In this document: in pieces, positions 1 through 6,341 of the stretch
Numbering within the stretch: position 1 is the first letter of the stretch
Layout: each line of letters begins with the position of its first letter
Assembly: GCA_964462125.1 (NCBI GenBank)
Contig: CAYWXT010000293.1
Span: 1-6,393 of the forward strand
Source of the DNA: JAWLFY01 sp964462125
Lineage (GTDB): Bacteria > Planctomycetota > Planctomycetia > Pirellulales > Pirellulaceae
Length of the DNA stretch: 6,393 nt
Direction: 5' to 3'
Program-made: the position numbers and the translations under genes
The notes under the pieces: generated by a model
Told to the model about the DNA's origin: nothing
The model's input: the letters and a program-made list of their open reading frames with translations, nothing else
Database searches by the model: none

Positions 1-6
1 TGCTAG

Positions 7-51
7 CACTACGGGTAGTGACAGCAAAAGGCCCATTCAACTACATGTAGT
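7..51. promoter_or_regulatory. Paired 12-bp palindromes, operator-like
   Basis: Two perfect inverted repeats share the form ACTAC-NN-GTAGT. One is at 8-19 with GG in the centre, the other at 40-51 with AT in the centre. The first extends by one base pair on each side (7-20). Their centres are 32 bp apart, about three helical turns, so two dimers could bind the same face of the DNA. They lie beyond the 3' end of the sulfatase, so any regulated gene would be to the left of the window. The symmetry and the match are visible in the sequence; an operator role is inference. They could also be short hairpins at a transcript end, but the two-base spacer is too small for a good RNA loop and no T-run follows. 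Confidence 0.35.
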
Positions 52-83
52 CGCCGTCGTTTAAGCCCGTGCCATTCACCCCC

Positions 84-117
84 GTCCCCTTTTCTTCTCC
101 GTCCCCTTTTCTTCTCC
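84..117. repeat. 17-bp perfect tandem duplication
   Basis: The unit GTCCCCTTTTCTTCTCC occurs twice back to back (84-100 and 101-117) with no mismatch. On the minus strand it reads as a polypurine tract containing AAAAGGGGAC, just past the sulfatase stop codon. Its exactness suggests recent duplication. AAAAGGGGAC-type strings recur between genes in some planctomycete genomes, in my recollection, but I cannot test that here. Confidence 0.85.
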
Positions 118-145
118 TGGCAGCGAGCGACACCGCGGCGGGACC

Positions 146-1612
146 TCAGCGGACTCTTCTCCGATTATCGAAGCGTATTTGGGTGATGCCGTCAGGCTTT
201 TGCGACGTCGTTTCGATTCGCTGGTGAAGCCGCTGCGAAAATTGCTTCTGGATCTCGTCATGCTCGGGGGCTCCCGCCAAGTTATTCATCTCCTTCGGAT
301 CGTGGCGGTGATCATACAGTTCGCTGCCGCGATTTCCCTTGTCGCCCCACTCGGTGTATCGGTAGCGGTCGGTACGCAGCGAGTAGCCCTGGTTGTACTG
401 GGTCAGGGCGGAATCGCGGGGGCGAGCTTCTGGATCTTTCAGGACCGGGGCGAGGCTCACGCCCGACAAGAACGAAGGCGGCTGAAGCCCGCACAGCTCG
501 GCCAGTGTGGGGTAGAAGTCGACCATCTCGGCGGGCGCGTGAGACGGATTGCCTTTTGCCTCCACACCGGGGCCGGCGACGATCAGCGGGACGCGGGCAG
601 CGTTTTCGAATAGCGTGTTCTTCTGCCAGTGACCATGTTCTCCCATGTGGTACCCATGGTCGCTGGTGAAGATCACCACCGTGTTCTCATCGAGTCCCGT
701 TCGCTGGAGTGCGTCGAGAATGCGTCCGAGCTGGGCATCGGCGAATGTAATCGACGCGTAATAAGCCTGGATCGCCTGGCGCGCCAAATTGGGGTCGAGA
801 TTGACCTGCTCTTTTTTGCGGGTGATCGATCCTCGTGCGGGCTTGGGCAGCATTTGCAAATAACCATCCGGGACGTCGGGGACCTCGATCTCGTCAATCG
901 GGTACAGGTCAAAATACTTCTTTGGCGCCACGAATGGAGTGTGGGGGCGGTACAGGCCAACCGCCAGGTAAAACGGCCGGTCCTCACGGGCGTACTTTTC
1001 CAACTGCGCGATCGCTTCGGTGGCAGCGATACCGTCTGTCTGCTCCTTGTCCGTGCCGTCGGCCGCTAACCAACTCAGTGTTCCACCAAAGCTGCCTGCG
1101 CGCAGGCTGAAGATCTGGTCTTCTTCCTCCACATCTCGACCTCGGGGATTGATGGTGTAGTTCCACGAATAGGGATCGTCGTGCCCCGAGGTACCAATAT
1201 GCTTGGGAACGTTGTAGTGATAGATCTTTCCGATGCGGGTCGCGAAGTAGCCGTGGTCGCGGAACATCTGCGAAATGGTGGTGACATTCGGCAGGTGTTC
1301 GCGTAGGTAAATCGCGTTCCGATGAATCAGCGTCTGATCTGGATAGAGCCCCGACATGAATGATGCTCGGCTGGGGCCGCAAAGCGGGTATTGGCAGTAC
1401 GCGTTGTCGAATCGCACACCGCGAGCCGCCAGCCGATCGATGTTGGGCGACTGAACCTTCGGATGTCCATAGCAGGACAAATCGCAATTCAGATCATCGC
1501 AAATCAGAAACAGCACATTCGGGCGTTGGGGCCGATTGTCCTGATTGGCAGCGGCGGTCAGCGGGCGGGACAGCAAAAGCAGACAGCAATAGAAAAGTAT
1601 CCGAGCGATCAT
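146..1612 (-). CDS. Secreted sulfatase, iduronate-2-sulfatase-like
   Basis: This 488-residue protein should hydrolyse sulfate esters, probably on a sulfated polysaccharide, outside the cytoplasm. Residues 1-22 form a signal peptide: charged start, CCLLLL hydrophobic core, then TAAA. Metal-binding D39-D40 follow in the CDDLN segment. The nucleophile motif CGPSR is at 78-82, where C78 would be converted to formylglycine by a sulfatase-modifying enzyme not in this window. Further active-site elements are GKIYH (128-132), RPHTPF (222-227), TSDHGYHMGEHG (316-327) and K331. The GKxxH element, the RPHTPF block and the C-terminal GYSLRTDRYRYTEW segment resemble iduronate-2-sulfatase. The length fits the family and no key residue is missing. 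The ATG at 1612 is chosen because the signal peptide begins there; only a weak GGA precedes it. The substrate cannot be read from sequence. The gene stands apart from its neighbours, with 373 bp upstream. Confidence 0.95.
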   Translation of the reverse strand: MIARILFYCCLLLLSRPLTAAANQDNRPQRPNVLFLICDDLNCDLSCYGHPKVQSPNIDRLAARGVRFDNAYCQYPLCGPSRASFMSGLYPDQTLIHRNAIYLREHLPNVTTISQMFRDHGYFATRIGKIYHYNVPKHIGTSGHDDPYSWNYTINPRGRDVEEEDQIFSLRAGSFGGTLSWLAADGTDKEQTDGIAATEAIAQLEKYAREDRPFYLAVGLYRPHTPFVAPKKYFDLYPIDEIEVPDVPDGYLQMLPKPARGSITRKKEQVNLDPNLARQAIQAYYASITFADAQLGRILDALQRTGLDENTVVIFTSDHGYHMGEHGHWQKNTLFENAARVPLIVAGPGVEAKGNPSHAPAEMVDFYPTLAELCGLQPPSFLSGVSLAPVLKDPEARPRDSALTQYNQGYSLRTDRYRYTEWGDKGNRGSELYDHRHDPKEMNNLAGAPEHDEIQKQFSQRLHQRIETTSQKPDGITQIRFDNRRRVR

Positions 1613-1985
1613 GGCGTCGATCCGGGGGTAAGAGTCGAGCAGAAATCGTGGCCGACTCCCGCGTGCGAACAGGCGATCTTGTTGGCAGCCGCTGGGCTGG
1701 AGGAAATGTCAAATGTGAGTGCCCCGATGCCGAATGTCAAATCGAGCGGCCAACACCCGTCGCGCGCGAGTTAACGTAGTCAACCCCCGCGCGGCACAAA
1801 CAACCTCCCTAGCTAACCTACCTTGTTCTGTTAACCAAGCGTCCTATGTGTCCGCGAGGGTTCCGCTCGATTCGAGGGGGACCGATCCGCACACTTTTGG
1901 CGTAAGTCGCTGCCGGCAATTGGTTTGCGCAAAATCTGCGAACAGCCGGATTAACACCGAGAGCCAGAAGTAAGCGAACTCAAGT
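1613..1985. other. Intergenic region upstream of sulfatase
   Basis: No gene is supported here. Short open frames exist on both strands, but their translations are rich in Arg, Ser and Pro and match nothing I recognise. The region should contain the sulfatase promoter, reading leftward. The only notable element is the repeated AATGTCAAAT described separately. GTTAAC occurs twice, near 1770 and 1830, without evident function. No T-tailed hairpin that would end the upstream minus-strand gene was found. Confidence 0.6.
1705..1742 (-). promoter_or_regulatory. Direct repeat ATTTGACATT upstream of sulfatase
   Basis: AATGTCAAAT occurs at 1705-1714 and again at 1733-1742, exactly 28 bp apart. On the minus strand, the strand of the sulfatase, each copy reads ATTTGACATT and contains a perfect TTGACA, the sigma-70 -35 consensus. 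A -10 partner is poor: CACATT lies 17 bp after the distal copy, and nothing good follows the proximal one. The pair could be a regulator site or a promoter about 95-130 bp before the sulfatase start. The repeat is seen; the role is inference. Confidence 0.3.
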
Positions 1986-3566
1986 TCAGCGGCTGACGCT
2001 ATCGTGTCGTTTGAGTTTCTCCAGGTGCGCGATCAGTTCTTCTTCATCAGCCAAGCCAGTGAAGTAGTAGCTCAGCATCTCGAGCGTTGCTTGGTCGGCT
2101 TGCGTCCAGGAGGTTCGTTGCGAGCCGAAGGATTCCGTCGCTGCTCGGGGCCGTCGATCCAATCCCACTCGCCCTCGGGTGTCCAATCGAATGTTGCCTC
2201 CGCTCGCTGAGCACCTTGATCGAGTCTCTTGGTCTCGATGACGCGGCCGTGCGCCCACAGTTCCAGCCGCTGCAGTGGTGCGTCGGAGTGATCGCCTCGA
2301 GCCCATGCCTGGGCATGGATCTGGTGCGTCTGCTCGGTCGGTACGGTCGTCCCCGGTGGTTGGCCATCAAGATCGGCCACCAGGACCGGCCCCGTGGAGA
2401 CGATCGTGTGTCCGTTGCGTATCGCTTCGGCGAGCGCATCCGGGCGCAATTCGTCTGGACAATAGCAGTACATGCGATGCCGGCCAGGAGGCGGCCCATT
2501 GGGGCGGTCGAGGCAAAAATCGGCTCCGGCCGTTGCCGCTACGCGGTAACCGTGGTCAAGCAGCATTGCCCAGGGCTCGATCCCGGCCGCCTTGTCGTTG
2601 ATGTTGACGCCATCGAGCAGTCCCGCGGCGCAGAGGTCAACGGGCAAACTGCTGTACATGTTCGTGTTGAAACTGGCACCCTTCATCCACCACCGCAAAG
2701 GATGGTTGGCAAATGTCGCCCCACCGCTCGCCCGGATCATCTGCAGCGTCTCGAAATTGCGCAGCAAACGCTGGGAGCCGCCCTTCCAGGCCCAGCCCCA
2801 AGCGAACGGATCCTCATCCGGCCGATTGAGTCCGACGAAACAGGCATGCCCCTCCTGCGCCTTGGGTCTTTCATCGGTCCACATAAACAGGAACCGGGGG
2901 TGACTCTGGCTTCGCATGAACGTGCGAGCCTCGCCCCACGTCTTCGGCCGGGGACCGCCGAGAGATCCGACAGACCAGCGGCCGACACCAAGCCAGTCCA
3001 GCCCCATCGCTTGAGCGATATCCGCCGCCGTTTCTGCGTTGACGTCCTTGTAGATCTTCTCACCGTGGTACACGTCGCCATCGCCGTCTCCCCCGTACCA
3101 GCCCAATTCTGTGAGGTCGACATTTCGCGTCATTTCAATCGAGCCCGCCTCCATCGTCTCACCGCTGGTGCAGTGGAGAGTCCCTTCCAAGCTCCGGAAC
3201 TGGGGCCCGCGGCTGATCCGCAACTGCCACGGCCCCGGCGCAAGATCGATCGTCCAAGGCGGCGTGACGAAGATGCCCGGCAGCGTAGGCGAGTGGCAGT
3301 TCCGCTCGTTCTTGGGTGAGCAGCACGGTCGGCGCTGCAGTGCCGCGCGTCGTGGAAACGGCCACTGCCGTCCCGTCAGGCCAATCACCGCCAACGACTA
3401 ATTGGGCCGTCCGCTCACCGCTGTTGGCTGGAAATCCCTGCAATCGATCAACCTGGAGCGATTGCCCCGGGCCGCCGTTGAGCTTTCGCAGACGCAAATC
3501 GCGAAGGAAGGCCTGGTTTTCGATCCGGTTCCAGAATTTGTTCTGCGCACAGAGCACCACACGCAC
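1986..3566 (-). pseudogene. Frameshifted CehA/McbA-like metallohydrolase
   Basis: Protein-like sequence runs through three minus-strand frames. Part 1, about 3566 down to 3280, includes the segments NKFWNRIENQAFLRDLRLR and LVVGGDWPDGTAVAV and ends near ERAELPLAY. Part 2, about 3277 to 2141, starts at GIFVTPPWTIDLAPGPW and forms the core. Part 3, about 2150 to the stop at 1986, contains WTQADQATLEMLSYYFTG and an acidic/basic helical tail. Part 2 has the layout of CehA/McbA-type (PHP-like) proteins: a small beta domain ending in LRISRGPQFRSLE, an EGH at 2846-2854, an NHP at 2699-2707, an SSLPVD segment, GADFCLD at 2507-2527 and STGPVLVADLDG. The usual metal-binding HxH after GWYxGD is replaced by DGD (3065-3094), so catalysis is doubtful even in a repaired protein. 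The frame holding part 1 stays open upstream to 3698, so its true start is unknown, and part 1 could belong to another gene. The frame of part 2 alone can be opened only from a TTG at 3394. No signal peptide is seen. Sequencing error is an alternative to decay. Confidence 0.7.
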
Positions 3567-3698
3567 GGCTGGTACCGATTGTCGCAGATCGAGGTTGAAT
3601 AGCCGTCGTCTCGCGAGCTGCTGTACGCGGGTGGGGAATTGCGCGGAGCGCGGGGCGCAAGAGAAACGCGGGGAGTGAAAACGTGGATCAAGCGAACG

Positions 3699-4157
3699 TC
3701 AGCGTTCCGGAGAGGGCGAGCCGTCTTCGGGAGGTGCCTCCACGCGAAGTTCATCGACAACGCGGCTGACTCCCACTGTGTCATTGCTGAGCTGGATCGC
3801 TTTCTCCTTGGCCATTGTGCTGGGGACGCGACCGCGCAGCACCACGACTCCCCCTTCCTCGACGTCCAAGTCGAATTCCGATTCGGCCAAGTGCTTGTCC
3901 CATCTCAGTCGGCTGTAGACCCGGCCCTTCACCCCCATCGTGTCGACGTACTTCTGTAACGACTCCCACCCTTCGCGAAGCTCCTCACTCAACCGATCGA
4001 TTCCCCGGTCGAGGCGAGAACCTATCCGCTCGGCGATCCCCTCCTCCCGTTCCTGAGCGTAAGCCGGAGCGGCCTCGATCGCGCTGATCAGGCAAGCCGC
4101 CATCGCAACGACGCCAACGTGCCCCATCCGATCTTTCCAATATTGAAGTTTCGACAT
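3699..4157 (-). CDS. BON-domain secretory protein, OsmY-like
   Basis: This 152-residue protein is probably periplasmic or envelope-associated. Residues 1-34 form a signal peptide with a hydrophobic stretch (GVVAMAACLISAIEAA) and a likely cleavage site after AYA. Residues 36-72 are charged and predicted helical. One BON domain covers about 77-139, with the typical pattern of a beta strand before VVLRGRVPS and a helix rich in Ala, Lys and Glu, ending in GVSRVVDELRV. BON domains are thought to bind phospholipid or envelope partners, and OsmY is a stress-induced periplasmic example with two copies; this protein has one. The tail is short and Pro/Ser-rich. The ATG at 4157 is supported by AAAGGAG six bases upstream. 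The gene appears intact and complete between two damaged regions, which suggests it is expressed independently. The exact role is unknown. Confidence 0.88.
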   Translation of the reverse strand: MSKLQYWKDRMGHVGVVAMAACLISAIEAAPAYAQEREEGIAERIGSRLDRGIDRLSEELREGWESLQKYVDTMGVKGRVYSRLRWDKHLAESEFDLDVEEGGVVVLRGRVPSTMAKEKAIQLSNDTVGVSRVVDELRVEAPPEDGSPSPER

Positions 4158-4163
4158 GAGAGG

Positions 4164-4170
4164 CTCCTTT
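4164..4170 (-). promoter_or_regulatory. Ribosome binding site of the BON gene
   Basis: On the minus strand this reads AAAGGAG, six bases before the ATG at 4157. It is a near-perfect Shine-Dalgarno sequence and fixes that start codon. Confidence 0.75.
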
Positions 4171-4396
4171 CATGCATGGGTGGCAAAAGAGATCCACGGA
4201 CAAGAGCAATGACTTCCCCCTCACTGCTCCTTTCCCCGGCGGCACAAGCTGCAAACTCTGTTCCAGAACCGCAAGACGTTCTTCCAGGAATTGAGTGGTC
4301 GATCTGGGTTGACGGTGGATAACGAGTGCAAGCCGACGAATCGGTGGGCCACGGCCCGCCGGCCAAGGGCCCGATGGAACGAAGCCGGTCTACAGG

Positions 4397-4576
4397 GCGA
4401 TGGTTTTTGTCGCCGTAGTGGGCGAAGTTGCACCACCAATGACCGTCATGGACAACCGCCCAAGTCAAGCTTCCGTGTTCCGACGCTCCAAAGTCGTGAT
4501 GAGTGGTCAGCTCCATTGACTTCAGATCCAGCACCTTGATCTCGCTACGTTCCGGACACCGGCGGCGGATTCCGAA
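4397..4576 (-). pseudogene. Internal fragment of a secreted-type propeller-like protein
   Basis: About 60 codons read as convincing protein: FGIRRRCPERSEIKVLDLK is followed by HHDFGASEHGSLTWAV and then HDGHWWCNFAHYGDKNH. The aromatic, Gly/His-rich style resembles a planctomycete family, sometimes annotated as cycloisomerase, that I take to be a beta-propeller protein; this assignment is from memory and tentative. Conservation-like character stops abruptly at about 4397. The frame stays open to 4088, overlapping the BON gene, but that extension is a Ser/Pro/Cys-rich shadow. Upstream of 4576 the frame runs into a 21-bp tandem repeat and then the tail of the chimeric gene. A GTG at 4534 lies inside the fragment and is unlikely to be a real start. 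Both ends of the gene are therefore missing, consistent with a remnant left by deletions. The stretch 4158-4396 between this remnant and the BON gene holds no gene and no clear promoter. Confidence 0.55.
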
Positions 4577-4618
4577 GCGGTCGAGTTTGCTGCCGGAGCG
4601 GTCGAGTTTGCTGACGGA
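4577..4618. repeat. 21-bp tandem duplication, one mismatch
   Basis: Two adjacent 21-bp copies (4577-4597 and 4598-4618) begin GCGGTCGAGTTTGCTG. They differ only at 4593 (C) versus 4614 (A). Being a multiple of three, the duplication keeps frame and reads SKLDRSG-SKLDRFG on the minus strand in the frame of the neighbouring gene fragment. It sits between the stop of the chimeric gene at 4623 and that fragment, so it may mark a slippage or repair event at a breakpoint. Confidence 0.85.
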
Positions 4619-4622
4619 AAAG

Positions 4623-5012
4623 TCACCAACGCGAGTACGATTGTCCTGAGCAGAGGCGACGGTAGTCGGCCGGCGTATCGATGTCGCTCAACGCCGCCTC
4701 AGTGGGCAAGTCGAGATGAAAGACCGGATGGCGAGCCACGATCCGGTTGATTCCTTCGTCCGCGGCTAGCTCAAATACCTGGGGTACGAATGCCCAGGGC
4801 AAGGAAACCGGATGGCCGGGGCGGATCGGCGCCAGCGGCCGGCACTCGGCTTCGATTCCTGGGGCGGCGGCCCGGTGGATCGCCCCGGCCACGCCGCCGC
4901 CGATCACCAGCTGCGCGTTGGCGGCGTTGACCACCGCGTCCATATCGGGCTGATCCGCGATATCGCCCTGTACGCACTCGAGCGTGACGCCTGCGACGGT
5001 TCGCTTGGCCAT
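4623..5012 (-). CDS. Chimera: macro-domain front, MobA-like tail
   Basis: The 129-residue product joins two unrelated family segments in frame. Residues 6-65 are the front half of a macro domain, an ADP-ribose-binding fold: CVQGDIAD (13-20), DAVVNAANAQL (25-35), the binding loop GGGVAGAIH (38-46) and the ECRPLAPIRPG segment. The expected second half, including the later phosphate-binding loop, is absent. From about residue 66 the sequence is the end of a MobA/MocA-like molybdenum-cofactor nucleotidyltransferase: GHPVSLPWAF (66-75), DEGINRIVARHPV (85-97) and the hallmark LSDIDTPADYRRL (108-120). The nucleotide-binding front of that enzyme is absent, so transferase activity is not expected. A complete macro domain is about 170 residues and MobA-like proteins about 200. 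The ATG at 5012 is preferred over a GTG at 5168 because GAGGTGA precedes it and the macro fold begins there. It starts 17 bp after the TAG that ends the upstream frame. The likely origin is a deletion between two neighbouring genes; misassembly is possible. Confidence 0.75.
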   Translation of the reverse strand: MAKRTVAGVTLECVQGDIADQPDMDAVVNAANAQLVIGGGVAGAIHRAAAPGIEAECRPLAPIRPGHPVSLPWAFVPQVFELAADEGINRIVARHPVFHLDLPTEAALSDIDTPADYRRLCSGQSYSRW

Positions 5013-5016
5013 CGGT

Positions 5017-5023
5017 TCACCTC
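5017..5023 (-). promoter_or_regulatory. Ribosome binding site of the chimeric gene
   Basis: On the minus strand this reads GAGGTGA, four bases before the ATG at 5012. It decides the start against the upstream GTG at 5168. It lies just downstream of the TAG at 5030-5032, so translation may be coupled to the upstream frame. Confidence 0.7.
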
Positions 5024-5029
5024 GCCTTG

Positions 5030-5383
5030 CTAAGAGCCCGCCGTGTTTCTTTGCGATCGCATCGGGGCGATGAGTGTCGAGAAGCGTCTTGACTCGCCAT
5101 CTTGGACGCGAAATTCCACCGAAATCACCGTTTCGTCTTGCGGCGCAAGCTGTGTCGGGTTGAGGCACGATGCTTTGAGCAGCGGTTGGCTATCCATTGA
5201 CAGCGGTATCCGCTGCCCAGTTACAATGTCTCTCGTGTAAATTTGAGCAGCACTGATGGGAACAACTGCATGACGAATCAGCTGATCTGGATGGTCCGCG
5301 CTGGGAAAAACGCGATTTACGCTGAGGATTTTTTCGACAATTCCTGGAGCACTCCAGCGACTTTTTGCCCTCCGGTCTTGCCC
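5030..5383 (-). pseudogene. Start-less open frame, 5'-truncated gene of unknown function
   Basis: This frame is open for 117 codons between a TGA at 5384-5386 and its TAG at 5030-5032. It has no ATG, GTG or TTG in a position to start the bulk of it; the first ATG, in PLSMDSQPL, leaves only the last third. The translation is strongly protein-like from about 5345 onward: IVEKILSVNRVFPSADHPDQ, then HAVVPISAAQIYTRDIVTG, then DETVISVEFRVQDGESRRF. Alternating hydrophobic residues in the second half suggest beta strands. I do not recognise the family. The codons just upstream, in the neighbouring minus frame (about 5350-5400), also read plausibly as EGNEGKTGGQKVAGVL, so a frameshift near 5345-5350 may have cut the gene; a TAA at 5401-5403 closes that frame too. 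Its stop lies 17 bp before the chimeric gene, so the two were probably co-transcribed. A rare ATT or ATC start cannot be excluded. Confidence 0.55.
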
Positions 5384-5567
5384 TCATTCCCCTCAGCGGA
5401 TTAACTGGCCGGCGGTATAGCTCCGGCCACCCGCAGTGCCTCTAAAACACCAGACCGAGATGGCCATCCACGATTCAGCTTCGCTAGGTTTTGGAAACGC
5501 CGCACCGGAGCGACCAGAGCGACCGCCGGCGGATTCTCCGGCTACCCGTGCGTCCGAAGGCCGCACG

Positions 5568-6341
5568 ATGGCGGACGAAGCGGACGTGTTTTCGCTCTAC
5601 ACGGCGGCCGTTCAGGACCCGGAAGCGACGGTGAAGCGCTGCAGCAGCATCTATGAACAAAAATTCGGCTGCCGGCCGTCCATCATCCGCGAAGACTTCT
5701 GCGGGACCGCTGCAAACTGCGTCGCCTGGGCGCGAGCCGACCCCGAGGCACGTCTCGTCGGTGTCGACATCGACGATAGGCCGCTCCAGTGGTGCCAAAC
5801 TCACGTGCTATCACAATGCCTGGACAAAGAAGCGACGCAGATTGCACTGATTCACTCCGACGTACTTACACCAACCCTGCCAGCCGCGAACCTGATCCTT
5901 GCGCTAAACGGGTCTTTCTGTGCGATCAAATCTCGCTCTAGGCTGTCGGCCTATTTCAGTCGCTGCCTACGCGCTCTTAGTAGCTGCGGCATGCTTATCC
6001 TTGAACTCTACACGGGGCCGGAAGCCCAGATGATCGGACTCGACTTTATACACTGCGCTGAATTCACTGCTATCTGGGAACAGGCGACTTTTAATGCCGT
6101 CACAAATGCAACCACCACTCACCTCCATTTCAGCTTTCCGGACAGCTCCTGTATTAACCGTGCGTTTTCGTACGACTGGCGCCTCTGGAGCCCGGCAGAG
6201 CTCCTTGACGGAATCAACGATGCTGGGTTCGCTGGAGGTGCCGCTTTTGATCTCAAAAGCGGTACCACGAGTTCCCCTGCGGCATGTGCGCAGGCATATG
6301 TGAACGATCACTGGACATTATATATAGTCGCATGGACATAA
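5568..6341 (+). CDS. Class I SAM-dependent methyltransferase
   Basis: From the ATG at 5568 the protein has 257 residues and is probably cytoplasmic. Motif I is IIREDFCGTAANCVAW (39-54), followed by the acidic strand end VGVDIDD (64-70), expected to hold the ribose of SAM. Later elements are SDVL (97-100), the LALNGSFCAIK strand and turn (111-121), LILELYTG (143-150), the AIWEQATFN block (168-176) and AFSYDWRLWSPAEL (199-212). The REDFCGTA and YDWRLW elements belong to a methyltransferase group I recognise from planctomycetes and cyanobacteria; the substrate is unknown. The frame is also open from a GTG at 5436 and an ATG at 5460, which would add 44 or 36 Pro/Glu/Arg-rich residues. The 5568 start is preferred because the family-like sequence begins there and GAAGG lies seven bases upstream. 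This is the only plus-strand gene and is divergent from its neighbours. By eye the second half is less GC-rich than the first. No nearby methylation partner is visible. Confidence 0.88.
   Translation: MADEADVFSLYTAAVQDPEATVKRCSSIYEQKFGCRPSIIREDFCGTAANCVAWARADPEARLVGVDIDDRPLQWCQTHVLSQCLDKEATQIALIHSDVLTPTLPAANLILALNGSFCAIKSRSRLSAYFSRCLRALSSCGMLILELYTGPEAQMIGLDFIHCAEFTAIWEQATFNAVTNATTTHLHFSFPDSSCINRAFSYDWRLWSPAELLDGINDAGFAGGAAFDLKSGTTSSPAACAQAYVNDHWTLYIVAWT

Noticed and set aside
179..1110. Several plus-strand frames inside the sulfatase
   Set aside because: They are antisense shadows of a well-supported sulfatase and carry no motifs of their own.
2087..3319. Long plus-strand open frame (410 codons) opposite the CehA-like gene
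   Set aside because: Its translation is rich in Arg and Pro, shows no family motif, and lies antisense to sequence with clear family features. It is a GC-rich shadow frame.
4171..4200. Possible sigma-54 promoter before the BON gene
   Set aside because: A GG and a GC lie nine rather than ten bases apart and the flanking consensus is poor.
4346..4357. GGGCC-AC-GGCCC inverted repeat as a possible terminator
   Set aside because: The loop is only two bases, no T-run follows on either strand, and such short GC palindromes are common at this base composition.
4088..4396. Extension of the remnant's frame into the BON gene
   Set aside because: The translation loses all protein-like character after about 4397 and overlaps the BON signal peptide in another frame.
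5013..5168. Upstream GTG start giving the macro/MobA chimera 52 extra residues
   Set aside because: The added part does not resemble a macro domain, it overlaps the better-looking frame ending at 5030, and the ATG at 5012 has a strong ribosome binding site.
5407..5428. GGCCGG ... CCGGCC hairpin between the divergent genes
   Set aside because: It has a six-pair stem from self-complementary hexamers, no T-tract, and a position between divergent starts where a terminator is not expected.
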